Shown here piece after piece: positions 39,483 through 48,516 of a DNA stretch of 64,000 bases. The DNA is taken from the NCBI RefSeq assembly GCF_008033135.1, contig NZ_CP041335.1, forward strand, positions 2,113,925-2,177,924, read 5' to 3'. The translations under genes were made by a program, and so were the position numbers. The stretch comes from Chitinolyticbacter meiyuanensis. Lineage in GTDB: Bacteria; Pseudomonadota; Gammaproteobacteria; Burkholderiales; Chitinibacteraceae. How positions within the stretch are numbered: the stretch's first letter is position 1; the number at the start of each line of letters is the position of its first letter. The notes beneath the pieces were generated by a model. It was not told where the DNA came from, made no database searches, and saw only the letters and a program-made list of their open reading frames with translations.

Positions 39483-42374
39483 ATGTACGCCGAGCTGGAC
39501 AGCACCACTGGAAGCCGCATGAACGATACCCCCGATCTCACCGACCGCTACGCCAACTACAAGACCATCCGCCGCAATGGCTCGGTGGTGGCCTTTGAAC
39601 CTTCCAAGATCTCGGTGGCGGTGACCAAGGCGTTCATTGCGGTCCAGGGCAGCCACGCCGCGTCGTCCGCGGCCGTGCGCGAGCGCGTGTCCCAGCTCAC
39701 CAACTCGGTGGTTAGCGCGCTGATGCGCCGCAAGCCCGAAGGCGGTGCCATCCATATCGAGGATATCCAGGATCAGGTCGAACTCGCGCTGATGCGCGCC
39801 GGCGAGCACGATGTCGCCCGCGCCTACGTGATCTACCGCGAGCGCCGCGCCGCCGAGCGCGCCGCCAAGGGCGAGGAAAGCGGTGAGCAACTGGTCGAGC
39901 TCAACGTCAAGTTCGAGGACGGCAGCAGCCGCCCGCTGGATCTCGGCAAGCTCAAGGCACTGATCGCCTCGGCCTGCTCGGGCTTCGAATCGGTGACCGA
40001 TCAGGGCGCCGTGCTGGCCGAAACGCTGAAGAACCTCTACGACGGCGTGCCGGCCGAGGAAGTGCGCAAGTCCGCCGTGCTGTCCGCCCGTGCGCTGATC
40101 GAACAGGAGCCGGCCTACAGCTTCGTCACCGCCCGCCTGCTGCTCAACATCCTGCGCCGCGAAGTGCTGGGTGAGGAAGTCAGCCACGAAGAAATGACCG
40201 AGCGCTACGCCGAGTATTTCCCGCAATTCATCAAGCGCGGCATCGAGGCCGAGCTATTGGACGAGAAGCTCGCCCAGTTCGACCTTGCCAAGCTTGGCGC
40301 CGCGCTCAAGCACGAGCGTGACTACCAGTTCGGCTACTTGGGCCTGCAGACGCTGTTCGATCGTTACTTCCTGCACGTGGAAGGCACCCGCATCGAGCTG
40401 CCGCAAGCGTTCTACATGCGCGTGGCCATGGGCCTGGCGCTGAACGAAGTGGACCGCGAAGCGCGTGCCATCGAGTTCTACAACGTGCTCTCCACCTTCG
40501 ATTTCATGAGCTCGACCCCGACGCTGTTCAACTCGGGCACCCGTCGCTCGCAGCTGTCGAGCTGCTACCTGACCACCGTGGCCGACGATCTGGACGGCAT
40601 CTACGAGGCGCTGAAGGAAAACGCGCTGCTGTCCAAGTTCGCCGGCGGCCTTGGCAACGACTGGACTCCGGTGCGTGCGCTGGGCAGCCATATCAAGGGC
40701 ACCAACGGCAAATCGCAAGGCATCGTGCCGTTCCTCAAGGTGGTGAACGACACCGCCGTGGCGGTGAACCAGGGCGGCAAGCGCAAGGGCGCCGTCTGCG
40801 CCTACCTGGAAACGTGGCACGCCGACATCGAGGAATTCCTCGAGCTGCGCAAGAACACCGGTGACGACCGCCGTCGCACCCACGACATGAACACCGCCAA
40901 CTGGATTCCTGACCTCTTCATGAAGCGGGTGATGGAAGGCGGTGACTGGACGCTGTTCTCGCCGTCCGAAGCGCGTGACCTGCACGACCTGTACGGCCGT
41001 GACTTCGAGACGGCTTATGCCCGTTACGAGGAAAAGGCCGCCCGCGGCGAAATGAAGGTGGCGAAGAAGCTGCCGGCGCTCACGCTGTGGCGCAAGATGC
41101 TGACCATGCTGTTCGAGACCGGCCATCCGTGGTTCACCTTCAAGGACCCTTGCAACATCCGCAGCCCGCAGCAGCATGTCGGTGTCGTGCACAGCTCCAA
41201 CCTGTGCACCGAGATCACGCTCAACACCAACGACAACGAAATTGCCGTCTGCAACCTGGGTTCGGTCAACCTGGTCAACCACCTCAAGGATGGTCAGCTC
41301 GATTCCGAGAAGCTTGCCCGCACCGTGAAGACCGCGATGCGCATGCTCGACAACGTGATCGACATCAATTACTACCCGGTGCGCAAGGCGCGCAATTCCA
41401 ACCTGAAGCACCGTCCGGTGGGCCTCGGCATCATGGGCTTCCAGGATGCGCTGTACAACCTGCGCCTGCCGTACGCATCGCAGTCGGCCGTTGAATTCGC
41501 CGACCAGTCGATGGAGCTGATCGCCTACCACGCCTACTGGGCCTCGACCGAGCTGGCCGAGGAGCGCGGCACCTACCCGAGCTTCAAGGGCAGCCTGTGG
41601 GATCGCGGCATCCTGCCGAACGATTCGAACAAGCTCCTGGCCGAGGAGCGCGGCGGCTTCCTGGAAGTGGATACCAGCGAGCGCCTCGACTGGACCACGC
41701 TGCGTGGCCGCATCGCCACCCACGGCATGCGCAACAGCAACTGCCTTGCCATCGCCCCGACCGCGACCATTGCCAACATCGTCGGCGTATCTGCCTCGAT
41801 CGAACCGACCTACCAGAACCTGTTCGTGAAATCGAACCTGTCGGGCGAGTTCACCGTGATCAACGAATACCTGGTGCACGACCTGAAGGAGCGTGGCCTG
41901 TGGGACGAGGTGATGATCTCGGACCTGAAGTACTTCGATGGCTCGGTGGCCCGTATCGACCGCATTCCGGAAGACCTGCGCGCGCTCTACGCCACTGCCT
42001 TCGAAATGGACCCGATCTGGCTGGTGGAATGCGCGTCGCGTCGCCAGAAGTGGATCGACCAGGCCCAGTCGCTGAACATCTACATGGCCGGTGCCTCGGG
42101 CAAGAAGCTGGACGAGCTCTACAAGCACGCCTGGCTCCGTGGCCTGAAGACCACCTACTACCTGCGCACGCTGGCTGCCACCAGCGCCGAGAAGTCGACT
42201 GGCCGCGGTGGTGAACTCAACGCCGTGCCCACCAGCGGTGGCGTGCATGCCCAGCCGGCCGCGCCGATGGCGCCGCTTGCCCCGGTGCAAGCGAGCGATG
42301 GTGCCGGTGAAGGCGCGGCGGAAGGCGCGAAGTTCTGCAGCATCGACGATCCCGAGTGCGAAGCCTGCCAGTAA
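39483..42374 (+). CDS. nrdA: Ribonucleoside-diphosphate reductase class Ia, alpha subunit
   Basis: Large subunit of 963 residues making deoxyribonucleotides. An N-terminal ATP-cone starts at IRRNGSVVAFEPSKISVAVTKAF (outline; residues about 28-120), giving allosteric on/off control. The barrel has FNSGTRRSQLSSCYL with a redox cysteine and the catalytic VHSSNLCTEI; the C-terminus ends in DDPECEACQ, which carries the disulphide-exchange cysteines. The ATG at 39483 follows AAGGAG. nrdB lies 1.4 kb downstream with two unrelated genes between. Confidence 0.95.
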   Translation: MYAELDSTTGSRMNDTPDLTDRYANYKTIRRNGSVVAFEPSKISVAVTKAFIAVQGSHAASSAAVRERVSQLTNSVVSALMRRKPEGGAIHIEDIQDQVELALMRAGEHDVARAYVIYRERRAAERAAKGEESGEQLVELNVKFEDGSSRPLDLGKLKALIASACSGFESVTDQGAVLAETLKNLYDGVPAEEVRKSAVLSARALIEQEPAYSFVTARLLLNILRREVLGEEVSHEEMTERYAEYFPQFIKRGIEAELLDEKLAQFDLAKLGAALKHERDYQFGYLGLQTLFDRYFLHVEGTRIELPQAFYMRVAMGLALNEVDREARAIEFYNVLSTFDFMSSTPTLFNSGTRRSQLSSCYLTTVADDLDGIYEALKENALLSKFAGGLGNDWTPVRALGSHIKGTNGKSQGIVPFLKVVNDTAVAVNQGGKRKGAVCAYLETWHADIEEFLELRKNTGDDRRRTHDMNTANWIPDLFMKRVMEGGDWTLFSPSEARDLHDLYGRDFETAYARYEEKAARGEMKVAKKLPALTLWRKMLTMLFETGHPWFTFKDPCNIRSPQQHVGVVHSSNLCTEITLNTNDNEIAVCNLGSVNLVNHLKDGQLDSEKLARTVKTAMRMLDNVIDINYYPVRKARNSNLKHRPVGLGIMGFQDALYNLRLPYASQSAVEFADQSMELIAYHAYWASTELAEERGTYPSFKGSLWDRGILPNDSNKLLAEERGGFLEVDTSERLDWTTLRGRIATHGMRNSNCLAIAPTATIANIVGVSASIEPTYQNLFVKSNLSGEFTVINEYLVHDLKERGLWDEVMISDLKYFDGSVARIDRIPEDLRALYATAFEMDPIWLVECASRRQKWIDQAQSLNIYMAGASGKKLDELYKHAWLRGLKTTYYLRTLAATSAEKSTGRGGELNAVPTSGGVHAQPAAPMAPLAPVQASDGAGEGAAEGAKFCSIDDPECEACQ

Positions 42375-42444
42375 GCGGTTGAGTGCCCGGCGCATGGCGG
42401 CGGACTGACGCCCTGCGCCGGCGCGGCACGCTGCTAGCCAGCGT

Positions 42445-42484
42445 GTTGCCGCATCGCGGTTGGGCCCAGCCCCGATGCGGCAAC
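42445..42484 (+). terminator. Perfect 12-bp hairpin after nrdA
   Basis: GTTGCCGCATCG pairs perfectly with CGATGCGGCAAC across a 16-base loop, 70 bases after the nrdA stop, followed by AAGACCAAAAAA. There is no T-run, so partial termination or mRNA stabilisation is more likely than full termination. Confidence 0.5.
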
Positions 42485-42510
42485 AAGACCAAAAAACCGA
42501 TGGAGCGAGC

Positions 42511-43155
42511 ATGATGTCACCCCGTTACGCGCTGGCCGCGCTGCTGCTGGCCACGCTGGCCCAGGCCGAGGATGCCCCGGCACCAGCACCCACCCCGGCA
42601 CCGGAAGCCGCCGCTGCACCCGCGCCGGCCCCGGCTGCCGAAACGGCCAAGCCGGTCGAACTCAAGCGCCTGACCGCGCCGGAAGGCCGCGCGCTGGCAC
42701 TGCTGTCCATCACGCTGTCGGCCCCGCCCGGCGCCGAGGATGGCTTCGCCATGCTGGTCTTCGAAGGCCCCGGCGGCGTGCAGAAGGTCACCGTGAAGGA
42801 TGGTGATCGCATCGTGAATTTCGGTGGACAGCCCGAAGCAGTCGGCAAGCTGCTGCAGCTGAGCCTGCCCCCCGGCCCCTATGTGCTGCGCTACGTGACC
42901 GGCAGCTACGAGCCGGCGGAAGGCGGCAAGAAGCACGAATTCTGGGTGCCGCTGGGCCAGCGTTTCGCCATTGCACCGAACGAAGTGGCCTATCTGGGCA
43001 ACCTGCACGTGGTGCTCGATGGCACGCCGATCGCGGTGTTCTCCGACCTGCGCGCCCGCGATTTCTATGCGCTGGCGCAGGAAGCCAAGATCAACGACAT
43101 GAGCAATCTGCAAGGCCGCATCCCACAACCGGACGGACTGCCGTATCCGTATTGA
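42511..43155 (+). CDS. Exported protein of unknown function inserted between nrdA and nrdB
   Basis: Secreted or periplasmic protein of 214 residues. A signal peptide (MMSPRYALAALLLATLAQA) is followed by a Pro/Ala-rich spacer and a beta-rich domain. The segment LPPGPYVLRYVTGSYEP and the following RFAIAPNEVAYLGNLHVVLDG closely parallel PLVPGEYRIVQAWGSWVEE and RFTVTAGRVAYLGQVQVNLN in the next gene, so the two are paralogues. I do not recognise a named family. The role beside ribonucleotide reductase is unclear; it may be co-transcribed passively. Confidence 0.75.
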   Translation: MMSPRYALAALLLATLAQAEDAPAPAPTPAPEAAAAPAPAPAAETAKPVELKRLTAPEGRALALLSITLSAPPGAEDGFAMLVFEGPGGVQKVTVKDGDRIVNFGGQPEAVGKLLQLSLPPGPYVLRYVTGSYEPAEGGKKHEFWVPLGQRFAIAPNEVAYLGNLHVVLDGTPIAVFSDLRARDFYALAQEAKINDMSNLQGRIPQPDGLPYPY

Positions 43156-43199
43156 ACATCGTGCCGTTCGCCGTGGTCTGACTTGAAGGAGGTATCGTC

Positions 43200-43763
43200 A
43201 TGCGTCGCCTGCTGCTCGTGATTGCCGCACTCATGCTCTCCGCCTGCGCCAGCATGCGCCCGCCCGTGGAGGGCGGCCGTATTGCACTGCAGCCAGGGCA
43301 GGGCGCCGCCATGATTGCCGTCACCATGACCACGCTATCGTTCGATGACTCCGGCCAGGCGGCGGTTGATATCGTCGGCCCTGGCGGCCAGAAAACCGTG
43401 ATCGCTCAGGAATGGACCGATTACATTCGCGCTCCCGGTGACGAATCGGATGGCAAGGGTCGGTTGTTTGTCATTCCGCTGGTGCCCGGTGAGTACCGCA
43501 TCGTACAGGCCTGGGGCAGCTGGGTGGAGGAGTTCGGTGGCTGGCGCATGCGCCGCTACGTGCATTTCCCGCGCGATGACCGCTTTACCGTTACGGCAGG
43601 CCGGGTGGCCTACCTTGGCCAAGTGCAGGTCAATCTCAATTTCCAGTCCGACGTCACCACCGCCGACACCCGCGGCCGCGATCTCAACCACGCCCAGGTG
43701 CTCTGGGGCGTGACCGATTCCAGCAACATCGATTTCCGCCCGATTTCCGGCGCAGCCCGCTAG
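43200..43763 (+). CDS. Putative lipoprotein, paralogue of the preceding exported protein
   Basis: Lipoprotein of 187 residues: the signal peptide ends in LSACAS, a lipobox with the acylated cysteine at about residue 16. The mature part is a beta-rich domain sharing the PGEYRIVQAWG and RVAYLGQVQVNLN pattern with the upstream protein. AAGGAGG precedes the start by seven bases. Position between nrdA and nrdB is unusual. The function is unknown; a surface or periplasmic scaffold is one possibility. Confidence 0.75.
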   Translation: MRRLLLVIAALMLSACASMRPPVEGGRIALQPGQGAAMIAVTMTTLSFDDSGQAAVDIVGPGGQKTVIAQEWTDYIRAPGDESDGKGRLFVIPLVPGEYRIVQAWGSWVEEFGGWRMRRYVHFPRDDRFTVTAGRVAYLGQVQVNLNFQSDVTTADTRGRDLNHAQVLWGVTDSSNIDFRPISGAAR

Positions 43764-43810
43764 CCGCGCCTATTCCCATTTAGCAACACCGCACGCAAGA
43801 GGACTCATCC

Positions 43811-44935
43811 ATGCTCAGCTTCGACGACGACATCGCTACCGCCGCCCCCGTTCCGCGCCCGGCCCAGCCGCAACCGGCTGCCCAGCCGGCCGCAGCCGCT
43901 GCACCGGCCGGCAATGCCGGTCGTGTCAACGTGGTCGACAAGCGCGTGATCAACGGCACCACCGACGTGAACCAGCTGGTGCCGTTCAAGCACAAGTGGG
44001 CATGGGAGAAGTACCTGGCCCAGTGCGCCAACCACTGGATGCCGCAGGAAATCAATATGCAGCGCGATATCGAGCTGTGGAAGAGCCCCAACGGCATGAG
44101 CGAGGACGAAAAGCGCCTGGTCAAGCGCAACCTGGGCTTCTTCGTCACCGCTGACAGCCTGGCTGCCAACAACATCGTGCTCGGCACCTATCGCCACATC
44201 ACCAGCCCGGAATGCCGCCAGTTCCTGCTGCGCCAGGCTTTCGACGAAGCCATCCACACCCACGCCTACCAGTACATCGTGGAATCGCTGGGCCTGGATG
44301 AAGGCGAGGTGTTCAATGCCTATCACGAAGTGGCCAGCATCCGTGACAAGGATGAATTCCTCATCCCCTTCATCGACGTGCTGACCGACCCCAATTTCAA
44401 GACCGGCACGCTCGCCACCGATCAACAGCTGCTCAAATCGCTGATCGTGTTCGCCTGCATCATGGAAGGCATGTTCTTCTACGTGGGCTTCGTGCAGATC
44501 CTGGCGCTGGGCCGCCAGAACAAGATGACCGGCGCCGCCGAGCAGTACCAGTACATCCTGCGCGACGAATCGATGCACTGCAATTTCGGCATCGACCTGA
44601 TCAACACCATCAAGCTGGAAAACCCACAATTGTGGACCGACAGCTTCAAGGCCGAGATCATCGAGCTGTTCAAGAAGGCGGTGGACCTGGAATACGCCTA
44701 CGCCGAAGACACCATGCCGCGCGGCGTGCTGGGCCTCAATGCTGCCCAATTCAAGGAATATCTGCGTTTCATCGCCAACCGCCGCCTGCAGCAGATCGGC
44801 CTTGATCCGCTATTCCCTGGCGTAACCAACCCGTTCCCGTGGATGAGCGAGATGATCGATCTGAAGAAGGAAAAGAACTTCTTCGAAACCCGGGTGATTG
44901 AGTATCAGACGGGTGGGGCGTTGAGCTGGGATTGA
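43811..44935 (+). CDS. nrdB: Ribonucleoside-diphosphate reductase class Ia, beta subunit
   Basis: Radical-generating subunit of 374 residues with a di-iron centre. Metal ligands and the radical tyrosine are in [13 protein letters not shown] (Glu, His and Tyr), [12 protein letters not shown] (Glu) and [12 protein letters not shown] (Glu, His); [11 protein letters not shown] carries the first aspartate. The N-terminal 45 residues are a Pro/Ala-rich extension after MLSFDDD. The stop lies nine bases from the start of a transposon end, which suggests the 3' end of nrdB may be its target. Confidence 0.95.
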   Translation: MLSFDDDIATAAPVPRPAQPQPAAQPAAAAAPAGNAGRVNVVDKRVINGTTDVNQLVPFKHKWAWEKYLAQCANHWMPQEINMQRDIELWKSPNGMSEDEKRLVKRNLGFFVTADSLAANNIVLGTYRHITSPECRQFLLRQAFDEAIHTHAYQYIVESLGLDEGEVFNAYHEVASIRDKDEFLIPFIDVLTDPNFKTGTLATDQQLLKSLIVFACIMEGMFFYVGFVQILALGRQNKMTGAAEQYQYILRDESMHCNFGIDLINTIKLENPQLWTDSFKAEIIELFKKAVDLEYAYAEDTMPRGVLGLNAAQFKEYLRFIANRRLQQIGLDPLFPGVTNPFPWMSEMIDLKKEKNFFETRVIEYQTGGALSWD

Positions 44936-44943
44936 TCTCAATT

Positions 44944-45015
44944 TGTCGGTCACGGACACATAAGGTTGCTTTTCGGACACATATGCCTGCTCTAGCGGAC
45001 AGATGAGTTTGCTCT
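44944..45015 (+). repeat. Transposon end with three tandem ~21-bp TnsB-site-like repeats
   Basis: Starting with TGTCGGTCA, the motif CGGACA-(C/G)AT occurs at 44953, 44974 and 44996, spaced 21 and 22 bases, each followed by TTGCT or CTGCT. A weaker copy (GACAGGCGTCGTTGC) is at 45041, two further periods away. Short, phased repeats behind a terminal TGT are what Tn7-like and Tn5053-like ends look like. The end starts nine bases after the nrdB stop. Confidence 0.75.
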
Positions 45016-45101
45016 GATTGCATGTTCTTTAGCGCAGGGTGACAGGCGTCGTTGCATTTACAACATACAATTGTTCACTAGCGGATATACAATTTTGCAA
45101 T

Positions 45102-45137
45102 AAACAAAGAACCTCGTGCTTGCGAGGTTCTTCGTTT
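45102..45137 (+). terminator. Hairpin inside the transposon end
   Basis: AAGAACCTCG and CGAGGTTCTT form a perfect ten-base stem with a six-base loop, extended by AAAC/GTTT, ending in CGTTTA. It lies between nrdB and the first cargo gene and would stop read-through from the chromosome into the element. Confidence 0.75.
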
Positions 45138-45203
45138 ATGGATGTGTCTATTAATTTTCTCTATGGATCAGTCCCAGTGCAAAGGCGAAACTAAGGAAGA
45201 TTG

Positions 45204-48062
45204 ATGCGCAGGTTTGAAGAACTCAAGCGACTCGACAAGAAATCGAGAAACAAGCTCCGAGCCATTCTCAGCAACGGTGACGTGAATGCGATCGGCAGCT
45301 TGGAGCGGTTGCGCGGCACACTTGGGAAGGTCCAGTCGGATGCCCTAGATGCCATTTTAAATAGTTCAGCCCTGTTGAAGGCAGTCCGAACATCGACGCC
45401 ATTTCCGAAGGTCTCCCCATTTATTGATACCCTTCAAGCGTATCGCGAAATGGATTTGCACGAACTGCTGAGCGCCATTGAAGCCAGCGTCGTCACGCAT
45501 AAGGAGCGGCTCTTCCGGCTTGCCAATTCCCTGTTGAAGATCGATACGCTGTACGCTGAGGGTGATATCACTGCGTGTCGAGATTGCATCGCCGACACCA
45601 TCGAAACGGATGGCTGGAGCCACGCCCTCCTGCGGCGCATTATCCTTATACGTGAGAATCTCGCCAAGGACAGCGTCGACCATCGCATCGAGGATCTGGT
45701 ACAGCAGGCTGGTATCAAAAACGTTCCCGTCGCATCGTTAATTCACGCGTACTCGTTGGATCAAAACATTCTGACTATCAAGCGGTCCATCTTGAATCTC
45801 GCCGATCGCGGCGCCATCAACCGCTATACCCGCACGATTTCTAAGCTGACGGTTCAGCCGTTCGCGGCATCTGCGCAAGATCTTGCGAACTTCCTATCAG
45901 AAGTCGAAAAGTGCTCGCTGATCGATGCCGTTATTTTGGTGAAATTTAATTCCCACCTTTTTCAGCTGGAAGATTTTCCAGCAACGGCGGAAATTACCCA
46001 GATTCTCGGTCAAGCTAAACTTTTTGAGCCGCTCGTGGCGACATACGACGCCATGGATAATGGAAGTGAGTATGCCTTTTTCAAACAATCCAGCGCGTGG
46101 TTGGAATACGAGCCGATTCGGCGATATCGAATACTCATCGATAATTACTATGACGCTTCGCAAGAAGAAGCGCATGGATTGCCGGCTGAGCTTGAACAGG
46201 CTCTGCATGACTGGGTGGGAGAGCCCACCCTGAACGACCTCGTGGGCAGCGAGCCCTTTACCAAGCACGCTTTTCCCGCGCTAGCCAGACTGGAGCTGTC
46301 GGGAACGGTTACGAGATCAGCTTTGTTCAACTATTGGCTCACCGATTCCAAGGGAGAGATTGGCTTCGAAAAGGCGGATTTACTCACCTTAATGGGCTTA
46401 ACGCGCGATTTGGCGCGCACGGTTCCCATTAAGGCGGTTCGTACAGCCGCAAAGCTTGCTAAAGACGAATTGGTCAAGCTAATCCTTTATCTGCTGCTCG
46501 CAAAGCGCAGCAAAAATGAACTTGACAGCTACGCATTGAGAAAACTTCTCGGGGATATTGCTGTCAAGCACCACGACTACTCACTGGTCAAGCTCGTCAG
46601 ATCCTATGAGGTATCTCATCCCTACGTGGCCGAGTACATTTATGACATTGTGACTGAAGACTTTTTGGCTAAGCTGAACACGCTTGCACCACATCTCACT
46701 GACATTCCAGAGATTCGCGCATCACTGCATGAATGGATGGCGGAATTCACGGACGACGAGCACTTCCGGCAGCGCGCTCGCGCGGTGAGAATCGATCACC
46801 AGATCAATCGAGTTCGAAATGAAATCGACGATCATCGGATCTTCGTGGACCCCTCGCGCTTCTCGTCATGGATTGAAGACGAGATGATGATCGAATTGAA
46901 TAGTGCATTGACTTCAACGGGGGCAGGAAAAAAGGGAATCTCGGTCACTTGCGACGAGGCGATCCTTTCGCTGGTCATGACACAGAGCTATATCGCATTC
47001 TGCTCAAACCCAGTTTTTGGGATTGCGTCATATCTTGGGCGACGAATTCGCCACGGCACCTTTCACGGCCACTTGTATTCGAGCGTCATCAATTCGATAG
47101 AAAAAGCCGACAAATATCAGCCGCTATTTTCCAATCCCCAGTTTTCAGCGAAATGGAGTGCTTGGAAGGATATCTACAACAAGGCGGTTGAGGAAATTAT
47201 TGCAGAGCGCTTGCATGTCCATTCGAAGTCAAAGCCGCTGGGTGTCTTAACGCCGGAATCGTATGGCCCGAGCAAGCATGAGGTGCTGACGGCTGCTGTG
47301 AAGAACATTAGCAAGAACTTTGCAGAGACGACATCGACCGCTGGCATCGATCAAACGATCATTGACTACTGCTGGCGGCTCGCCGAACTTGATCTGGTCT
47401 CGGTCACGCGGTACCTGAGGGCACAGCAGAAGCCCTTGAAAAATGAGAAGTTCCTCCACGATGAGTTGGTGCCAGCTTCAACACCGGCTCATGCGAGACT
47501 CGCGGATGCGTTCCGGCGTGAATTGGAGCTCTCCATCGACCAGAAGCTTTCAGCCATATTCGGCTGGTTCAAGCGCCCGTCAATCGTGGCACCAAAGGCT
47601 TCTGTGTCGTTGATCTTCGCCGCGACGGTTGCAGAAGTGAGGGACACGATCCCCGACTTTGACCCCCAGGCTGCCGACGCTAGCAAGGAGGAAATTGAGC
47701 TAGCTGGTGGTTTCTACCACCTAGTCTACGACTCCCTTGCGATCGTGGTTGGCAATGCGGCCAAATATGCGGATCGCAGCCGCCCGCTGAAGAGAAACTT
47801 TGAAATCGTGCCTGGAAAGGGAAAGCGCTTGGTTGTCGAGATATCTTCCTCAATCAAACCAACAGATGATCCTGCCAAAGTCTCAGCTGATATCGAAGAG
47901 CGCAAGAAGGCGGACTTCCAGGACGCGAATATGTACGACAAAAAGAGTGGAATATCCAAGCTGTTGCTTTTGGCGAGCAATCGCCAAGATTTTGAGCTGA
48001 ACCAGTACGCAGTAGTGGGCAGCGAGGTACAGGTAAGACTAATTTATGCTCTTGAACACTAA
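45204..48062 (+). CDS. dtcA: DtcA-like sensor kinase of a Detocs defence system
   Basis: Large protein of 952 residues. The first 600 or so residues are almost wholly helical with repeated helix pairs, as expected of a TPR-like sensor region. A segment with LGRRIRHGTFHGHL (His617 and neighbours) is a candidate phospho-acceptor. The C-terminal 110 residues look like a degenerate histidine-kinase ATPase: an N-box-like VVGNAAKYAD near 848 and a lid/G2-like KKSGISKLLLLAS near 913, without a clear DxGxG. The gene heads a three-gene run whose partners are a lone receiver and a receiver-phosphorylase fusion, the exact composition of Detocs. The ATG at 45204 follows AAGGAAGA. Confidence 0.78.
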   Translation: MRRFEELKRLDKKSRNKLRAILSNGDVNAIGSLERLRGTLGKVQSDALDAILNSSALLKAVRTSTPFPKVSPFIDTLQAYREMDLHELLSAIEASVVTHKERLFRLANSLLKIDTLYAEGDITACRDCIADTIETDGWSHALLRRIILIRENLAKDSVDHRIEDLVQQAGIKNVPVASLIHAYSLDQNILTIKRSILNLADRGAINRYTRTISKLTVQPFAASAQDLANFLSEVEKCSLIDAVILVKFNSHLFQLEDFPATAEITQILGQAKLFEPLVATYDAMDNGSEYAFFKQSSAWLEYEPIRRYRILIDNYYDASQEEAHGLPAELEQALHDWVGEPTLNDLVGSEPFTKHAFPALARLELSGTVTRSALFNYWLTDSKGEIGFEKADLLTLMGLTRDLARTVPIKAVRTAAKLAKDELVKLILYLLLAKRSKNELDSYALRKLLGDIAVKHHDYSLVKLVRSYEVSHPYVAEYIYDIVTEDFLAKLNTLAPHLTDIPEIRASLHEWMAEFTDDEHFRQRARAVRIDHQINRVRNEIDDHRIFVDPSRFSSWIEDEMMIELNSALTSTGAGKKGISVTCDEAILSLVMTQSYIAFCSNPVFGIASYLGRRIRHGTFHGHLYSSVINSIEKADKYQPLFSNPQFSAKWSAWKDIYNKAVEEIIAERLHVHSKSKPLGVLTPESYGPSKHEVLTAAVKNISKNFAETTSTAGIDQTIIDYCWRLAELDLVSVTRYLRAQQKPLKNEKFLHDELVPASTPAHARLADAFRRELELSIDQKLSAIFGWFKRPSIVAPKASVSLIFAATVAEVRDTIPDFDPQAADASKEEIELAGGFYHLVYDSLAIVVGNAAKYADRSRPLKRNFEIVPGKGKRLVVEISSSIKPTDDPAKVSADIEERKKADFQDANMYDKKSGISKLLLLASNRQDFELNQYAVVGSEVQVRLIYALEH

Positions 48063-48516
48063 GCAAATTAAATGCCTGATTGTCGAAGACGATCAATTTA
48101 AGATGGAAGGCATTCGTTCATATTTGAGCGAAATCTTCGCAGGAAAAATTGAGGTTGCCGAATGCCAGGCTCTAGCCTCTGCGACTGCCTTATTGGCATC
48201 GCAGACCTTCGACTTGGCGATCATTGACATGTCGATTCACAGTCATGAGCCGGAGGCCGGGGCCGGCTCTCCGTTCCCACTTTCGTCGGGTGGACTTGAC
48301 GTGTTGTTTGAGATTGCCTGCTCAGAAAAAAATACGCACTGCATCATTCTTACACAGTATCCCGATATCGATATCGAAAGCCTTCCTATTCCGGTGTACC
48401 TAGCAAAAAACGAGATACTCGAAAAATTCGATATTGAGGTGGCCGGCTGCGTTCGATACCTAGAGAACGATAACCAATGGAAGGCCGACATCTTTTCAAT
48501 TTTGGAGCAGTTATGA
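48046..48516 (+). CDS. dtcB: DtcB-like stand-alone receiver domain protein
   Basis: Single receiver domain of 156 residues without an output domain. The acidic pocket is VEDD (residues 13-16), the phospho-acceptor Asp61 lies in FDLAIIDMSIHS, a Thr follows in IILTQYP and a Lys in PVYLAKNE. In Detocs the equivalent protein acts as a phosphate sink that prevents false activation. It overlaps the end of the kinase gene by 17 bases and the next gene by ATGA, so the three are translated together. Confidence 0.82.
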   Translation: MLLNTKQIKCLIVEDDQFKMEGIRSYLSEIFAGKIEVAECQALASATALLASQTFDLAIIDMSIHSHEPEAGAGSPFPLSSGGLDVLFEIACSEKNTHCIILTQYPDIDIESLPIPVYLAKNEILEKFDIEVAGCVRYLENDNQWKADIFSILEQL

